Source of the DNA: Virgibacillus natechei
GTDB taxonomy: Bacteria; Bacillota; Bacilli; Bacillales; Amphibacillaceae
DNA: 64,000 nucleotides
Direction: 5' to 3'
Assembly: GCF_026013645.1 (NCBI RefSeq)
Contig: NZ_CP110224.1
Coordinates: forward strand, 3,100,001-3,164,000
Part shown: positions 25,177 to 33,718 of the stretch, piece after piece
Layout of the letters: every line of letters begins with the position of its first letter
Position numbering within the stretch: the stretch's first letter is position 1
Translations under genes and position numbers: made by a program
The notes under the pieces: model-generated
Told to the model about the DNA's origin: nothing
The model's database searches: none
Seen by the model: only the letters and a program-made list of their open reading frames with translations

Positions 25177-26346
25177 GTGAGCAGTATGCGGGCATATTGG
25201 GTATGGCTCTTATTACATATTATTGTCTGGCCATTTGCGATGGTTTATTTCAATCAACATATAGAACAATTGACCGTGCGATTATTTGGCGTGGCATTGT
25301 ATTTTGTGATTTTCTTTATCATGCCACTTGTCGAACGAAAGTCCAACGTTGTCGTGGTGCTCATGAGTGTTCATGCTGCTATTGCAACGCTTACCTTATT
25401 TCCTGAGGCAAATGGAGCGTTTAATCCTTACCTCATCCTTGTCCTATCCTTACTAATTGGATCGGGGTTTTATCATTTGTCCTTAAAACTTGGGATGATT
25501 ATTGGGGTAATTGGTGTGGTAGGTTTAGTAGTAGCTGTTTTGTATTCGAATCTTTTGCCATTATCACAATTTTTTATTGCCATTTATATGAGCTTCCTAT
25601 TTGCCGCACTGGTACTTTATAAGAAAACAAAGGATCGTACAGAAGATATAGATGCCAGGTACGATGCACTTCTCAGTGAATACCGGAAATTAAAAAGGCA
25701 ACTTGTTTCAGAGGAGGAAATAGCGAGACAGGAAGAGCGTATTCTAATCGGCCATGAAATCCATGATTCTGTGGGACATAAGCTTACTGCTCTGATCATG
25801 CAGCTGGAAGGATTTCGTTTGAAAGCCTCCGAACAAGAAAGGGAACAAGTGAAATCCTTGAAAGAGCTCGCTAATTCAAGTTTGGAGGAAACGAGAAATG
25901 CAGTGAAATCGCTAAAGTCCAGGGAAACAGGAGGACTTCCTGGCATTTTGCGTTTAATACGTAAACTGGAAATGGAAAGCTTTATTCGAATCCATTTTTC
26001 TGTGAAGCATGGTGCGTTTACGGTTTTACTAACCGGCGAGCAGTCCTTCGTGATCTATCGTTCTGTTCAAGAAGCATTGACAAATATTATGAAGCACAGC
26101 AATGCCAGGGAAGCGGCGGTTATGTTTGAAGCACCTGGAGGGACTATTTTTCGTTTTGAAATCAGTAATCCAATAGCAGATAATAGAAAGTATCAGGAGG
26201 GATTTGGTATCTCTTCCATGCGGGAGCGATTAGAAAAATTTGGCGGCAATCTTGAAGTCTTTAAAACAGAGGAGCAATTTATTGTTAGAGGCTTCTTGAA
26301 AATTGCCGATACGGGGGATAAAGATGATACGGATACTACTGGCTGA
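25177..26346 (+). CDS. lnrJ: Sensor histidine kinase, LnrJ/YfiJ-like
   Basis: 389 residues. Start GTG 25177 lies five bases after GGAGG; ATG 25186 is the alternative. The first 150 residues contain about five membrane helices with very short loops, so the signal is probably sensed within or at the membrane. The HisKA_3 box EERILIGHEIHDSVGHKLTA near 185-205 contains the phosphorylated His, and the ATPase domain has QEALTNIMKHSNA and GFGISSMRERLEKFGG. It overlaps the response regulator by 23 bp. Kinase, regulator, ATPase and two permeases in this order match the Bacillus subtilis lnrJKLMN (yfiJKLMN) set, which responds to linear polyene antibiotics; the ligand here is inferred. Confidence 0.82.
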   Translation: MSSMRAYWVWLLLHIIVWPFAMVYFNQHIEQLTVRLFGVALYFVIFFIMPLVERKSNVVVVLMSVHAAIATLTLFPEANGAFNPYLILVLSLLIGSGFYHLSLKLGMIIGVIGVVGLVVAVLYSNLLPLSQFFIAIYMSFLFAALVLYKKTKDRTEDIDARYDALLSEYRKLKRQLVSEEEIARQEERILIGHEIHDSVGHKLTALIMQLEGFRLKASEQEREQVKSLKELANSSLEETRNAVKSLKSRETGGLPGILRLIRKLEMESFIRIHFSVKHGAFTVLLTGEQSFVIYRSVQEALTNIMKHSNAREAAVMFEAPGGTIFRFEISNPIADNRKYQEGFGISSMRERLEKFGGNLEVFKTEEQFIVRGFLKIADTGDKDDTDTTG

Positions 26347-26956
26347 AGATCAGGTGATGGTGAGGCAAGGGTTAAAATTGATGATTGAAACGGATGAGGA
26401 ATTGCAGGTGACAGGCGAAGCGGATAATGGCAAGGAAGCAATTTCCCTTTGTGAGAAACAGGCGTTTGATCTGGTTATCCTGGACATTCGTATGCCTGTA
26501 ATGGATGGAATCGAAGCAGCCAAAGTTATTCAATCCCGATGGCCAAAAACGAAGATGTTGATCCTAACGACGTTTGATGATAATCACTATGTGCTCGAAA
26601 TGTTAAAAATAGGTGTCAGTGGGTACATCTTGAAAAATGGAGATACTGATTCCTTACTTCGGTCCATCCGAAGTGCTTTGACTGGAGGGCTGGCCATTGA
26701 AGAACAGGTGGCTGCTAACGTGATGCCCGAATTATTAAAGCGCGGGGAACCTAATGAGCCTGATCCATCTTTAACGCCACGTGAAAGAGGAATATTAACG
26801 TGTATTGGAGAAGGGCTTAGCAATGACGAAATTGCAGAAAGACTTGCATTATCCGTAGGAACGGTAAAAAATAATACGAGTCAGATTCTTCATAAATTGG
26901 AATTAAGGGATCGGACGCAGCTCGCTATCTATGCCATTCGCCATAACCTCGTATGA
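26324..26956 (+). CDS. lnrK: NarL-family response regulator, LnrK/YfiK-like
   Basis: 210 residues from ATG 26324, six bases after GGGGG; a 26303 start would lie inside the kinase gene without a ribosome binding site. IRILLAEDQVMVRQGLKLM supplies the acidic pair, DLVILDIRMPVMDG the phospho-Asp, LILTTFDD the Thr and YILKNG the Lys. The LuxR HTH (LTPRERGILTCIGEGLSNDE, then VKNNTSQILHKLELRDR) fills the C-terminus. It is phosphorylated by the overlapping kinase and probably activates the ABC genes that begin 124 bp downstream. Confidence 0.88.
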   Translation: MIRILLAEDQVMVRQGLKLMIETDEELQVTGEADNGKEAISLCEKQAFDLVILDIRMPVMDGIEAAKVIQSRWPKTKMLILTTFDDNHYVLEMLKIGVSGYILKNGDTDSLLRSIRSALTGGLAIEEQVAANVMPELLKRGEPNEPDPSLTPRERGILTCIGEGLSNDEIAERLALSVGTVKNNTSQILHKLELRDRTQLAIYAIRHNLV

Positions 26957-27008
26957 ATGGAAAAAGAATGATTAACGTAATGGTTATAATAAAAATTCGT
27001 GACTGGAG

Positions 27009-27033
27009 ACAGTGGTGACACTGTTTCTTTTTT
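27009..27033 (+). terminator. Hairpin between regulator and ABC genes
   Basis: ACAGTG-GTGA-CACTGT followed by TTCTTTTTT. It ends the kinase-regulator transcript, so the ABC genes probably have their own regulated promoter, or depend on read-through. A TATAAT at about 26985 lies just upstream. Confidence 0.75.
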
Positions 27034-27080
27034 AGTATGCTAAATGATGAAAGCTCGTAATGACGAAGGAGTGGGACGTA

Positions 27081-28013
27081 ATGCTTGAAACGATCAATCT
27101 TAGTAAAAATTTTAAAAATAAAAAGGCTGTTGACGAAGTGGATATTTATTTAGATGAAGGTGAATCCGTTGGTCTGTTGGGGCCAAATGGAGCTGGTAAA
27201 TCAACAACGATTTCCATGATATCTTCTTTGTTAAAACCGACGTCGGGTGATGTGAAATTAGATGGCAAGAGCATCATCAAGGATCCAACTGAAATCAGAA
27301 AAATCCTTGGCGTTGTACCACAGGAAATCGCCTTATATGAAGAACTTTCTGCCTATGAAAATCTAAAATTCTTTGGAGAAATCTATAACGTCAAAAAGGA
27401 TGTTCTGGAGCAACGCATTCAGAATGTAATGGAAATGGTCGGATTGAAAGAGCGGCAAAAAGATCTTATCAAAACATTCTCAGGCGGTATGAAAAGAAGG
27501 GTTAACATTGCGGCAGCATTACTGCATCAGCCGAAGTTTCTTATTCTTGATGAACCAACTGTTGGCATTGACCCACAATCAAGAAACCATATTTTGGAGA
27601 CGATTCGCAAATTAAATGACGAACAGGAAACGACCATTCTTTATACGAGTCATTACATGGAAGAGGTTGAACAATTGTGTAACCGTGTCTACATTATGGA
27701 TCATGGAAAAGTAATCGCTTCTGGCAGTAAATCGGAATTATTAAGTATTTTATCAAGTGAGGATACGATACAGGTACAACTTAGCGAACCAAGTGATCCA
27801 TTAATAGAGAAGATTAAAGCATTTGGCTCTGTTCGTCAGGTGGATGAAACAAACGAAGGTATTCGTATTATTTCAAAAAAGGGCAGTAACATTTTAAATG
27901 CATTAGTACATGCTGCAGAAGAAGAAGGTATTGAAGTAACACATTATCAAATGGAAACACCAAGTCTTGAAGATGTTTTCCTACATTTAACCGGGAAAAC
28001 GTTAAGAGATTAA
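27081..28013 (+). CDS. lnrL: ABC transporter ATPase, LnrL/YfiL-like
   Basis: 310 residues from ATG 27081, nine bases after AAGGAG. Walker A is GPNGAGKSTT near 34-43, the Q-loop is VVPQEIALYEEL, the signature is FSGGMKRRVNIAAALL, Walker B is FLILDEPTVGIDP, and the H-loop is YTSHYMEEVE. About 90 C-terminal residues form the domain usual in DrrA/NatA-type drug or lipid exporters. It would power export through the two permeases encoded next, and resembles the linearmycin-resistance ATPase. Confidence 0.9.
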   Translation: MLETINLSKNFKNKKAVDEVDIYLDEGESVGLLGPNGAGKSTTISMISSLLKPTSGDVKLDGKSIIKDPTEIRKILGVVPQEIALYEELSAYENLKFFGEIYNVKKDVLEQRIQNVMEMVGLKERQKDLIKTFSGGMKRRVNIAAALLHQPKFLILDEPTVGIDPQSRNHILETIRKLNDEQETTILYTSHYMEEVEQLCNRVYIMDHGKVIASGSKSELLSILSSEDTIQVQLSEPSDPLIEKIKAFGSVRQVDETNEGIRIISKKGSNILNALVHAAEEEGIEVTHYQMETPSLEDVFLHLTGKTLRD

Positions 28014-28026
28014 AGGAGATAAAAAG

Positions 28027-29286
28027 ATGGGCTCATTTTTTAAAAAAGATCTATTAGTATTTTGGAGAGATCGTAAAGAGATTTTTGCATCACTAACGCT
28101 CCCTATTGCACTTATTCTTGTATTAAACATTGCTTTCTCTGGTTTATTAGATGAGGAAGCAGAATCGGTGGATATAGATGTGGCTATTGTACAGGAAGAC
28201 AATGAATCGATCGGAATGGAACAGTTTGAAGAGAAGGTAAATGAAATGGATGTACCTTCTGCTGAAAAAGAAGCACTGCTTGCTCAATCGGCGCAAATTT
28301 CGCCAGCTGGTCTTATAAATGATTACGTTAATGACCCGGAAATGAGGGAATTTGTTAGCTCGCAGCAATTACGTAACGAAGAAGCAACAGAATTGGTTGA
28401 AGAAGGGAAACTGGATGCGTTCATTACGATTCCAGAAGGGTTCACGTACAGTGTGTTATCTTCCATGTTACTTGGAGAAGATCCTGAAAAATCCCTCATG
28501 ATAAACGTGGAAGAAGAATCAACGGAAGTCCAAGTACTTGAGAATATGGTTACAAATTATATGGACACCCTTAATTACCAGTTCGCACTTGGTAGTACCG
28601 TAGAGGCTGATATGGCTGAACCGGAATTACCAGAAGGAAGCAGAGAAAACGTAGAAGGAGTCGAATCCTATACGATGCCGCAGTATTTTACAGTTGCGAT
28701 TTCGGCCCTGTTTTGCTTATTTATTGCCTCAACCGTTGCGATGAAAGCAATCACAGAAAAAAGAGAGCATGTATTTAATCGAATCCTATTGACTAATAGT
28801 AAGCCATTTCATTATTTAATGGGAAAAATAGCATCAACTTTTTTCATGTCATGGATCCAACTGTTGCTCACATTTACGATTACCCAATTGATCATGGATG
28901 TGTTTTCAGGAATGGGTTTCGAGTTTTGGATAGGAACCTTTATCGTACTAACTGTCTATTCGATCGCAGTTAGTGGATTAGCTGCCCTGTTTATACCGAT
29001 TACACTACGATTGGAAGACCCGAATGCAGCGAATGGTATTTTCATGATGATTATCATGGGAATGGGGATGCTCGGGGGAAGCTTCTTTCCACTTGATTTT
29101 CTTCCCGAATGGATACAGAGAATTGGAGCATGGACACCAAATGGTCTCACGCAGGTAACCCTATTAGAGTGGGTGCAGTTTGGATCTTTTGTGGGTTTAA
29201 TTATACCAGTTATGTTGCTTCTGGGATTTTTTATCATCTGTCTCATTATTGGTATGTTCCTATTTCCTAGAAGGGAGAGCGTATAA
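28027..29286 (+). CDS. lnrM: ABC-2 type permease, LnrM/YfiM-like
   Basis: 419 residues. One N-terminal helix (ASLTLPIALILVLNIAF, about 27-43) is followed by a large extracellular domain of about 170 acidic residues. Five or six helices in the second half include FTVAISALFCLFIASTVAM and MMIIMGMGMLGGSFFPLDFL. This layout is the ABC2_membrane_3 type. It starts 13 bp after the ATPase gene and overlaps the next permease by one base (TAATG), so the two permeases are probably made in equal amounts and form a heterodimer. Confidence 0.88.
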   Translation: MGSFFKKDLLVFWRDRKEIFASLTLPIALILVLNIAFSGLLDEEAESVDIDVAIVQEDNESIGMEQFEEKVNEMDVPSAEKEALLAQSAQISPAGLINDYVNDPEMREFVSSQQLRNEEATELVEEGKLDAFITIPEGFTYSVLSSMLLGEDPEKSLMINVEEESTEVQVLENMVTNYMDTLNYQFALGSTVEADMAEPELPEGSRENVEGVESYTMPQYFTVAISALFCLFIASTVAMKAITEKREHVFNRILLTNSKPFHYLMGKIASTFFMSWIQLLLTFTITQLIMDVFSGMGFEFWIGTFIVLTVYSIAVSGLAALFIPITLRLEDPNAANGIFMMIIMGMGMLGGSFFPLDFLPEWIQRIGAWTPNGLTQVTLLEWVQFGSFVGLIIPVMLLLGFFIICLIIGMFLFPRRESV

Positions 29287-30386
29287 TGTTTCCAGTTTTT
29301 AAAGCACAATTGAAAAAAGATATACGAAAACCATTAACCATCATCCTATTTATTGTTGCCAGCATTGTCGCTACACTCCTGTTTGGAGGTAGCACCCAGC
29401 AAAGCGAAACGACCGTAGCCATTTTCAGCAGCGGACCTAACGCTGTGGAATTTGAAGAAAAATGGGAAGGTTTACTGAATCATATGGAATCTGTAACTTT
29501 TGTTATTACAGATGAAGAAAAAGCACGTGAGGATGTGGTTGAAGGAAGGCGCGATGTTGCCGTTCAGGTCATGGATAATGATTATCGACTGGTCACCTCC
29601 TCCACTATGCCTCAGGTAGAAATGATCGAACAGCAAGTGCATGAGGTATTTACCAAAGAAGCACAACTTACAGCAGCTGCAGGTAATCAGAATACGGATG
29701 AATTGCGAAATGAGCTACATCGTTATATGGAAGACCCGCCATTACAGGTTCAGACACAGTCCCTGCAGGAAGAGAATATCCAAAATTATGATATGGCCAT
29801 TCAGTTATTGTTCGGTTTCACCCTTTTTAGCACAATGTTCATTATTGGATTTAAAGTCAATGGAATCACCTCAGATAAGGTGAGTGGGGTATGGGATCGC
29901 ATGATTTTATCCGCTGTCAGTAAAACAAGTATGTACGCTGGACATCTGATTTATAGTTTTTGTATTGGTTTTTTTCAGATATTCATTGTGTTTCTCCTCT
30001 TTCACTATGCCTTTGGCTATGATTTAGGAAACTTTAATATGATAGTGACCATTGCAAGTATTTATACGCTGAGTATGGTCAGCCTAGCTATGTTATTTGC
30101 TGGAATATTCCGGACACCAGAACAATTTAATAATATTTTCTCTTCCGTGATTCCAATTGTTCCAATCATCAGCGGCATATACATGCCACCAGGCACCATC
30201 AGTAATCCCATTCTATTATTTATTGCAGACCTTTTCCCACTGACCCATGCAGTGGAAGCCATGACGGATGTTGCTCTTTATAATGCAAGCTGGAATGACA
30301 TTGCTTTACCAATTGCCCTCATGCTTATAATCGGCGTTGTATACATGGGCATAGGAGTTAACATGGTGGAACGGAGAAAGGGATAG
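29286..30386 (+). CDS. lnrN: ABC-2 type permease, LnrN/YfiN-like
   Basis: 366 residues with the same plan as its neighbour: helix near 16-33 (LTIILFIVASIVATLLFG), an extracellular stretch of about 130 residues, then five helices (LFGFTLFSTMFIIGF, FFQIFIVFLLFHYAF, SVIPIVPIISGIYMPPG and others). It pairs with the 28027-29286 product. A strong terminator follows at 30413, so the five-gene module ends here. Confidence 0.87.
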   Translation: MFPVFKAQLKKDIRKPLTIILFIVASIVATLLFGGSTQQSETTVAIFSSGPNAVEFEEKWEGLLNHMESVTFVITDEEKAREDVVEGRRDVAVQVMDNDYRLVTSSTMPQVEMIEQQVHEVFTKEAQLTAAAGNQNTDELRNELHRYMEDPPLQVQTQSLQEENIQNYDMAIQLLFGFTLFSTMFIIGFKVNGITSDKVSGVWDRMILSAVSKTSMYAGHLIYSFCIGFFQIFIVFLLFHYAFGYDLGNFNMIVTIASIYTLSMVSLAMLFAGIFRTPEQFNNIFSSVIPIVPIISGIYMPPGTISNPILLFIADLFPLTHAVEAMTDVALYNASWNDIALPIALMLIIGVVYMGIGVNMVERRKG

Positions 30387-30412
30387 AATGATAAAAGATG
30401 CAAAACGTTAAC

Positions 30413-30444
30413 AAAAGGCTCGCCTAACAAAGGCGGCCTTTTTC
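30413..30444 (+). terminator. Terminator of the exporter operon
   Basis: AAAAGGCTCGCCT and AGGCGGCCTTTTT pair around ACAA with one bulge, followed by T residues, 27 bp after the stop of the last permease. Confidence 0.85.
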
Positions 30445-30529
30445 TATTGCTAAACATGCAAATACTGTAATAGCGGACTTTTTAAAAGCATACTCGGAAT
30501 ATCGCACGCAGGCTTTAATGGAGGGGAGA

Positions 30530-30935
30530 TCGATTCAGGGTGGGGCTTCCTGATTTGGGGGCGGTTTTTTGATTTGGTGGGGTCTGTCTCCCGAATTGGG
30601 GGTGCTGTCTACCGATTTGGGCGTGCTGTCTACCGATTAGGCGGGCCCTCTCCCGTTTCGGGCGGACTGTCTCCCGAATTACTTCTCATTTGATAGGAAC
30701 TTAACGATTTTACTAGTTGGCACTTTGTTAATGAAGGGCCGGTTATAGGGAAGAGAAAATTAAAGGTCACGTCTCCGCTTGAATGGCGGCGTTCTCTCCC
30801 GATTTGGGCGTGCTGTCTCCCGTTTCGGATGCGCCCCCTCCCGATTCGACTGCGCCGTCTCCCGATTTGGATGACTTCTCTCCCGGTTCGGCGTGCTCTC
30901 TCCCGATTCAACCACTCGCTCTCCCGTTAACCGGA
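30530..30935 (+). repeat. Class 1 arrays flanking core copy C
   Basis: About six units (for example GGGGTCTGTCTCCCGAATTGG) run to 30678, core copy C lies at 30678-30791, then about seven more units (GTGCTGTCTCCCGTTTCGGAT type) to 30935. It lies between the converging exporter operon and NERD gene 1, beginning after the exporter terminator and ending 27 bp from the NERD stop codon. Confidence 0.85.
30678..30791 (+). repeat. Interspersed core, copy C
   Basis: ATTACTTCTCATTTGATAGG and onward to CCGCTTGAATGGCGG. It differs from copy A at scattered single positions only, over about 113 bp. Confidence 0.85.
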
Positions 30936-30961
30936 TTTTCATTAATTAAATAAGATCAAAT

Positions 30962-31918
30962 CTACTTTTCAATCCATCTCCGCCGACCCTCATCATAAAA
31001 TAACCCATACTCTCTCAACAGCCGTGTCGCTACATTTTTGGCGTTGAATTTTAAAAAGCGCATACACTCCGAATTTGTAATCCATGGGGTCACGAATAGA
31101 AGATAAGCTGCCAAGGCAGGCTTGTGTGCATCACGAAATTTCTTTTTACATTTATAACATTTCCACCCGCTGTGCACGCGCTTGATCCCTAGCACACCGC
31201 AATCCGGACACTCTACTCCTGGTAGTAAATCCGCACTTTTTATTCCATGCATCGTCATAATATCCATATCGAATTCCGTGGATTCTTTCGATATTGCATG
31301 TCCCATTTTTCTATTCTGGAAGGTAGCACCGCTAGCAAGCTGCGTATTCACATCCATTATTTTTTTAGGGATATTCGCTCCGTGTGCAACTACCTTAGCG
31401 ATTATCTCTTTATCTCCTTCTACTTTAATGATGGTGCTTGGGTCACTGATCGCAATGAAATAATAAATGGGAATGTTAGGGAGGTTTCGCTCTAGAAGCC
31501 ATTGTTGAAGGTTCGATTGTTGGAGTTCGACTTGGGTAATGGGGTGACTGAAACCCATTTCAACTTTCCCATCGTCGCGGGTGAATTGATCGAAGGTGGT
31601 ATCAAAAATAATCGTACCGTTATAATTTTTCACATCGACAATATAAATCGCCTGCTGCGTTATAACAAGGTTGTCCATTTGAAAGGTCCGGCCCTGCACC
31701 TGCAGACAAACATCCTGTAGAATCGTGAATTCAGGAGGCAATGTCTCAAGATGATAATCTACCTGCAGCTCGCCCTTATAGCCTTTCTTCCTTTTGTTGT
31801 ACTCGTGTTGCATGTCTGGTAAACGCGGGAAATTTATGTGTAACCGTGGAAGAAGTAATTCGTATTTTTTTAGGATAAGTGGTTTGGTTCGTTTTTTCAT
31901 AACCTTATTCGTAATCAT
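30962..31918 (-). CDS. NERD-domain protein with C-terminal zinc ribbon, paralogue 1
   Basis: 318 residues. After a basic N-terminus (residues 1-45) the NERD (nuclease-related) domain starts at KGYKGELQVDYHLETL. It carries QGRTFQMDNLVITQQAIYIV and VDVKNYNGTIIFD, where the D-x10-15-E/D-x-K pattern corresponds to a PD-(D/E)XK-like active site. Near 240-265 four cysteines (CPDCGVLGIKRVHSGWKCYK, then CKK) form a zinc ribbon. The start at 31918 is supported by GGGAGTG eight bases upstream. It is likely a DNA-processing enzyme, but no NERD protein function is firmly established. A paralogue lies at 36238-37176; both abut repeat arrays. Confidence 0.82.
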   Translation of the reverse strand: MITNKVMKKRTKPLILKKYELLLPRLHINFPRLPDMQHEYNKRKKGYKGELQVDYHLETLPPEFTILQDVCLQVQGRTFQMDNLVITQQAIYIVDVKNYNGTIIFDTTFDQFTRDDGKVEMGFSHPITQVELQQSNLQQWLLERNLPNIPIYYFIAISDPSTIIKVEGDKEIIAKVVAHGANIPKKIMDVNTQLASGATFQNRKMGHAISKESTEFDMDIMTMHGIKSADLLPGVECPDCGVLGIKRVHSGWKCYKCKKKFRDAHKPALAAYLLFVTPWITNSECMRFLKFNAKNVATRLLREYGLFYDEGRRRWIEK

Positions 31919-31925
31919 TTATTTT

Positions 31926-32090
31926 TCACTCCCGATAGGTGATTTTTTTTCTATCTTTCATCTTCCATAATATGAAGACTGATTCTGTTACTTCTTCCCA
32001 CGTAATATCATCCGCGTACCTATACATTTTTCGAAACCGCTGCCATGATTTATATAGTACTTCACTTGATAATTCCGAACGATAATCCAT
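31926..32090 (-). CDS. Small hypothetical protein, 54 residues
   Basis: ATG 32090 stands nine bases after a perfect AAAGGAGG, which fixes the start although the frame is open further upstream. The protein begins MDYRSELSSEVLYKSWQRFR and is rich in aromatic and charged residues, with no membrane segment. Its stop is 7 bp before the NERD start and overlaps that gene's ribosome binding site, so the two are coupled. Function not recognised. Confidence 0.6.
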   Translation of the reverse strand: MDYRSELSSEVLYKSWQRFRKMYRYADDITWEEVTESVFILWKMKDRKKITYRE

Positions 32091-32431
32091 AAAAATTAGC
32101 CTCCTTTTTGCATTTATACACTTATTATATTCCATACGTGCATGAAAGCAAAGGTTCTTTGAATGTATACGTTTATTTTGCTGACCTATTTCATCATGTT
32201 CTGTAAAATAGTATAGCTTCACAACTTATATTGTCAAAAACCAGAAAATCAATAATGTGCTCCTTTTAAAAGTTAAGATAAGCGTTTTTGGTTAACTTTT
32301 TTAATTTTTAAGGATAATATAATGGGTAAAATTAAAAATTAGGGGCTATCTAACTAATTTTGCAAATGTCATACTATGTTCGCATGTTCTTTTGCTATAC
32401 TTAAGACACTAATAATAGCGGAGGTGGAGAC
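32091..32431. other. Divergent intergenic region
   Basis: 340 bp between divergent small genes, very AT-rich in the middle. TATACT at 32396-32401 may be a -10 for the 76-residue gene. I see no convincing operator or repeat unit. Confidence 0.35.
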
Positions 32432-32662
32432 ATGCAACGGGAAGATCAAATCATTGATATGCTGGAGGGAATCCTGAGTAAGTTGGACGAGCGTAGTAAA
32501 TCTGTTGAAAATCATAGCTTTAGAGATGGGAATAGGGAACCTGCTGAGAAGAACGACGGCATTTTAAAAGATTTAGCTACACAAATAGAACTTTTGCGTG
32601 AAGATGTATGGCAAAACAGGGTTGATATACATCGAATAAAAAATAAATTAGGAATCAAGTAA
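32432..32662 (+). CDS. Small coiled-coil protein, 76 residues
   Basis: ATG 32432 with GGAGGTGG just upstream. The protein (MQREDQIIDMLEGILSKLDE and onward) has hydrophobic heptads in residues 5-25 and 43-72 around a polar middle, suggesting two short helices forming a coiled coil or helical hairpin. It is soluble, with no cysteine. It is monocistronic and its 3' end runs into a short class 1 array. No known family is assigned. Confidence 0.6.
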   Translation: MQREDQIIDMLEGILSKLDERSKSVENHSFRDGNREPAEKNDGILKDLATQIELLREDVWQNRVDIHRIKNKLGIK

Positions 32663-32691
32663 AGTTTTGTTATTTTGACATTGAGGTCGAA

Positions 32692-32780
32692 GCAAAATCT
32701 CTCCCGTTTCCGTGACGCTCTCTCCCGATTCGGGATAGCGCTCTCCCGGCTCAGAGCGCTACTCTTCCGGGTCCGGACGT
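32692..32780 (+). repeat. Short class 1 array
   Basis: Four units around CTCTCCCGTTTC, CTCTCCCGATTC, CTCTCCCGGCTC and CTCTTCCGGGTC in the 120 bp between two convergent genes. It lacks a core copy. Confidence 0.75.
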
Positions 32781-32782
32781 CC

Positions 32783-33412
32783 TCACTCCGTTCCCATAAT
32801 ATCCTTCACCGCTTTCAGCCAGGTTGCGGCCATTAGCATATCGCCAGTCGAATTCATATGTACACCGTCTATTGTGAGTTTATATCCTTTATCCGCGTGC
32901 AAATAATTGATAAAAGCCTCGTGAGTACGCACAATCGTTGCATCAAATTTGTCAGCCATTTGATGAATGACCTCCACATATTCTTTCAATGTTTCGTTGC
33001 CAATACTATTAGCCTCCTCCTCAATGACTGTCGGCTCCATCAGCACAATAGCAGCATTCGTATGATCACGAACCTGTGCTAGTAAATCCTCGTAAATTTG
33101 CCCAAATTTATCTGGATAGATTTGCTCCATTTTCGGCTCATCCAAACGACGCCATACATCGTTGATACCAATGGATATTGTTAGCACATCCGGATTCCAG
33201 TCGATAACGTCCGCCTGCCACCTCGAAGCTAAATCACTAATTCTGTTTGCACTGATCCCATTATTCACAATTTCTGGAGATTGATGCGGATAGGCCGTTT
33301 TAAGATAATCATGGATAAGCCTTACATAACCTGTACCAATCTGCTCAGAATCTGTCCGTTTTCCTGATTCGGTTATACTGTCACCGATAAAAAGAATGCG
33401 TTTACTCGGCAT
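32783..33412 (-). CDS. SGNH/GDSL-family hydrolase
   Basis: 209 residues, no signal peptide. ILFIGDSITESGK near 5-17 is block I with the nucleophilic Ser; GISANRISDLASRW gives the oxyanion Gly; SIGINDVWRR is block III with Asn; DGVHMNSTGD near 188-197 gives the catalytic Asp and His. Enzymes of this type are cytoplasmic esterases or acetyl-sugar deacetylases. No operon partner is present, and class 1 repeats flank the gene on both sides. The substrate cannot be inferred. Confidence 0.87.
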   Translation of the reverse strand: MPSKRILFIGDSITESGKRTDSEQIGTGYVRLIHDYLKTAYPHQSPEIVNNGISANRISDLASRWQADVIDWNPDVLTISIGINDVWRRLDEPKMEQIYPDKFGQIYEDLLAQVRDHTNAAIVLMEPTVIEEEANSIGNETLKEYVEVIHQMADKFDATIVRTHEAFINYLHADKGYKLTIDGVHMNSTGDMLMAATWLKAVKDIMGTE

Positions 33413-33511
33413 ATTCTCACCTCATTTTTCATAATTATAAAGTTAATTTTTACCTATTGCAATACTTGGCTCCTGCGTGGAGGAGGACTGGGTGGCTTAT
33501 TGAGTGATTTT

Positions 33512-33660
33512 GAAGTGCTGTTACCGGTTCGGGGCGGCTCTCTCCCGATTCGACGCTCCGCTCTCCCGATTCAGGGCGGTCCTGTCCCGTTTTCGAGGTG
33601 CTGTCTCCCGTTTTGACGCTTCTCCCTCCCGGTTCGGTGCCGCTGTCTCCCGTTTCAAGC
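33512..33660 (+). repeat. Class 1 21-bp array
   Basis: Seven units such as GGCGGCTCTCTCCCGATTCGA and GAGGTGCTGTCTCCCGTTTTG, period 21 bp, without a core copy. It occupies the gap between two minus-strand genes, downstream of the alkaline phosphatase. Confidence 0.8.
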
Positions 33661-33718
33661 CCAATCAAAAAGAGCCTCCCCTTCAAGGCAAGCTCCATCT
33701 ATTGACAACTACATGAGA

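Noticed and set aside
32360..32395. LexA (SOS) box before the 76-residue coiled-coil gene
   Set aside because: GTTCGCATGTTC contains two direct GTTC words, not the GAAC-N4-GTTC dyad needed for LexA binding in Bacillus.
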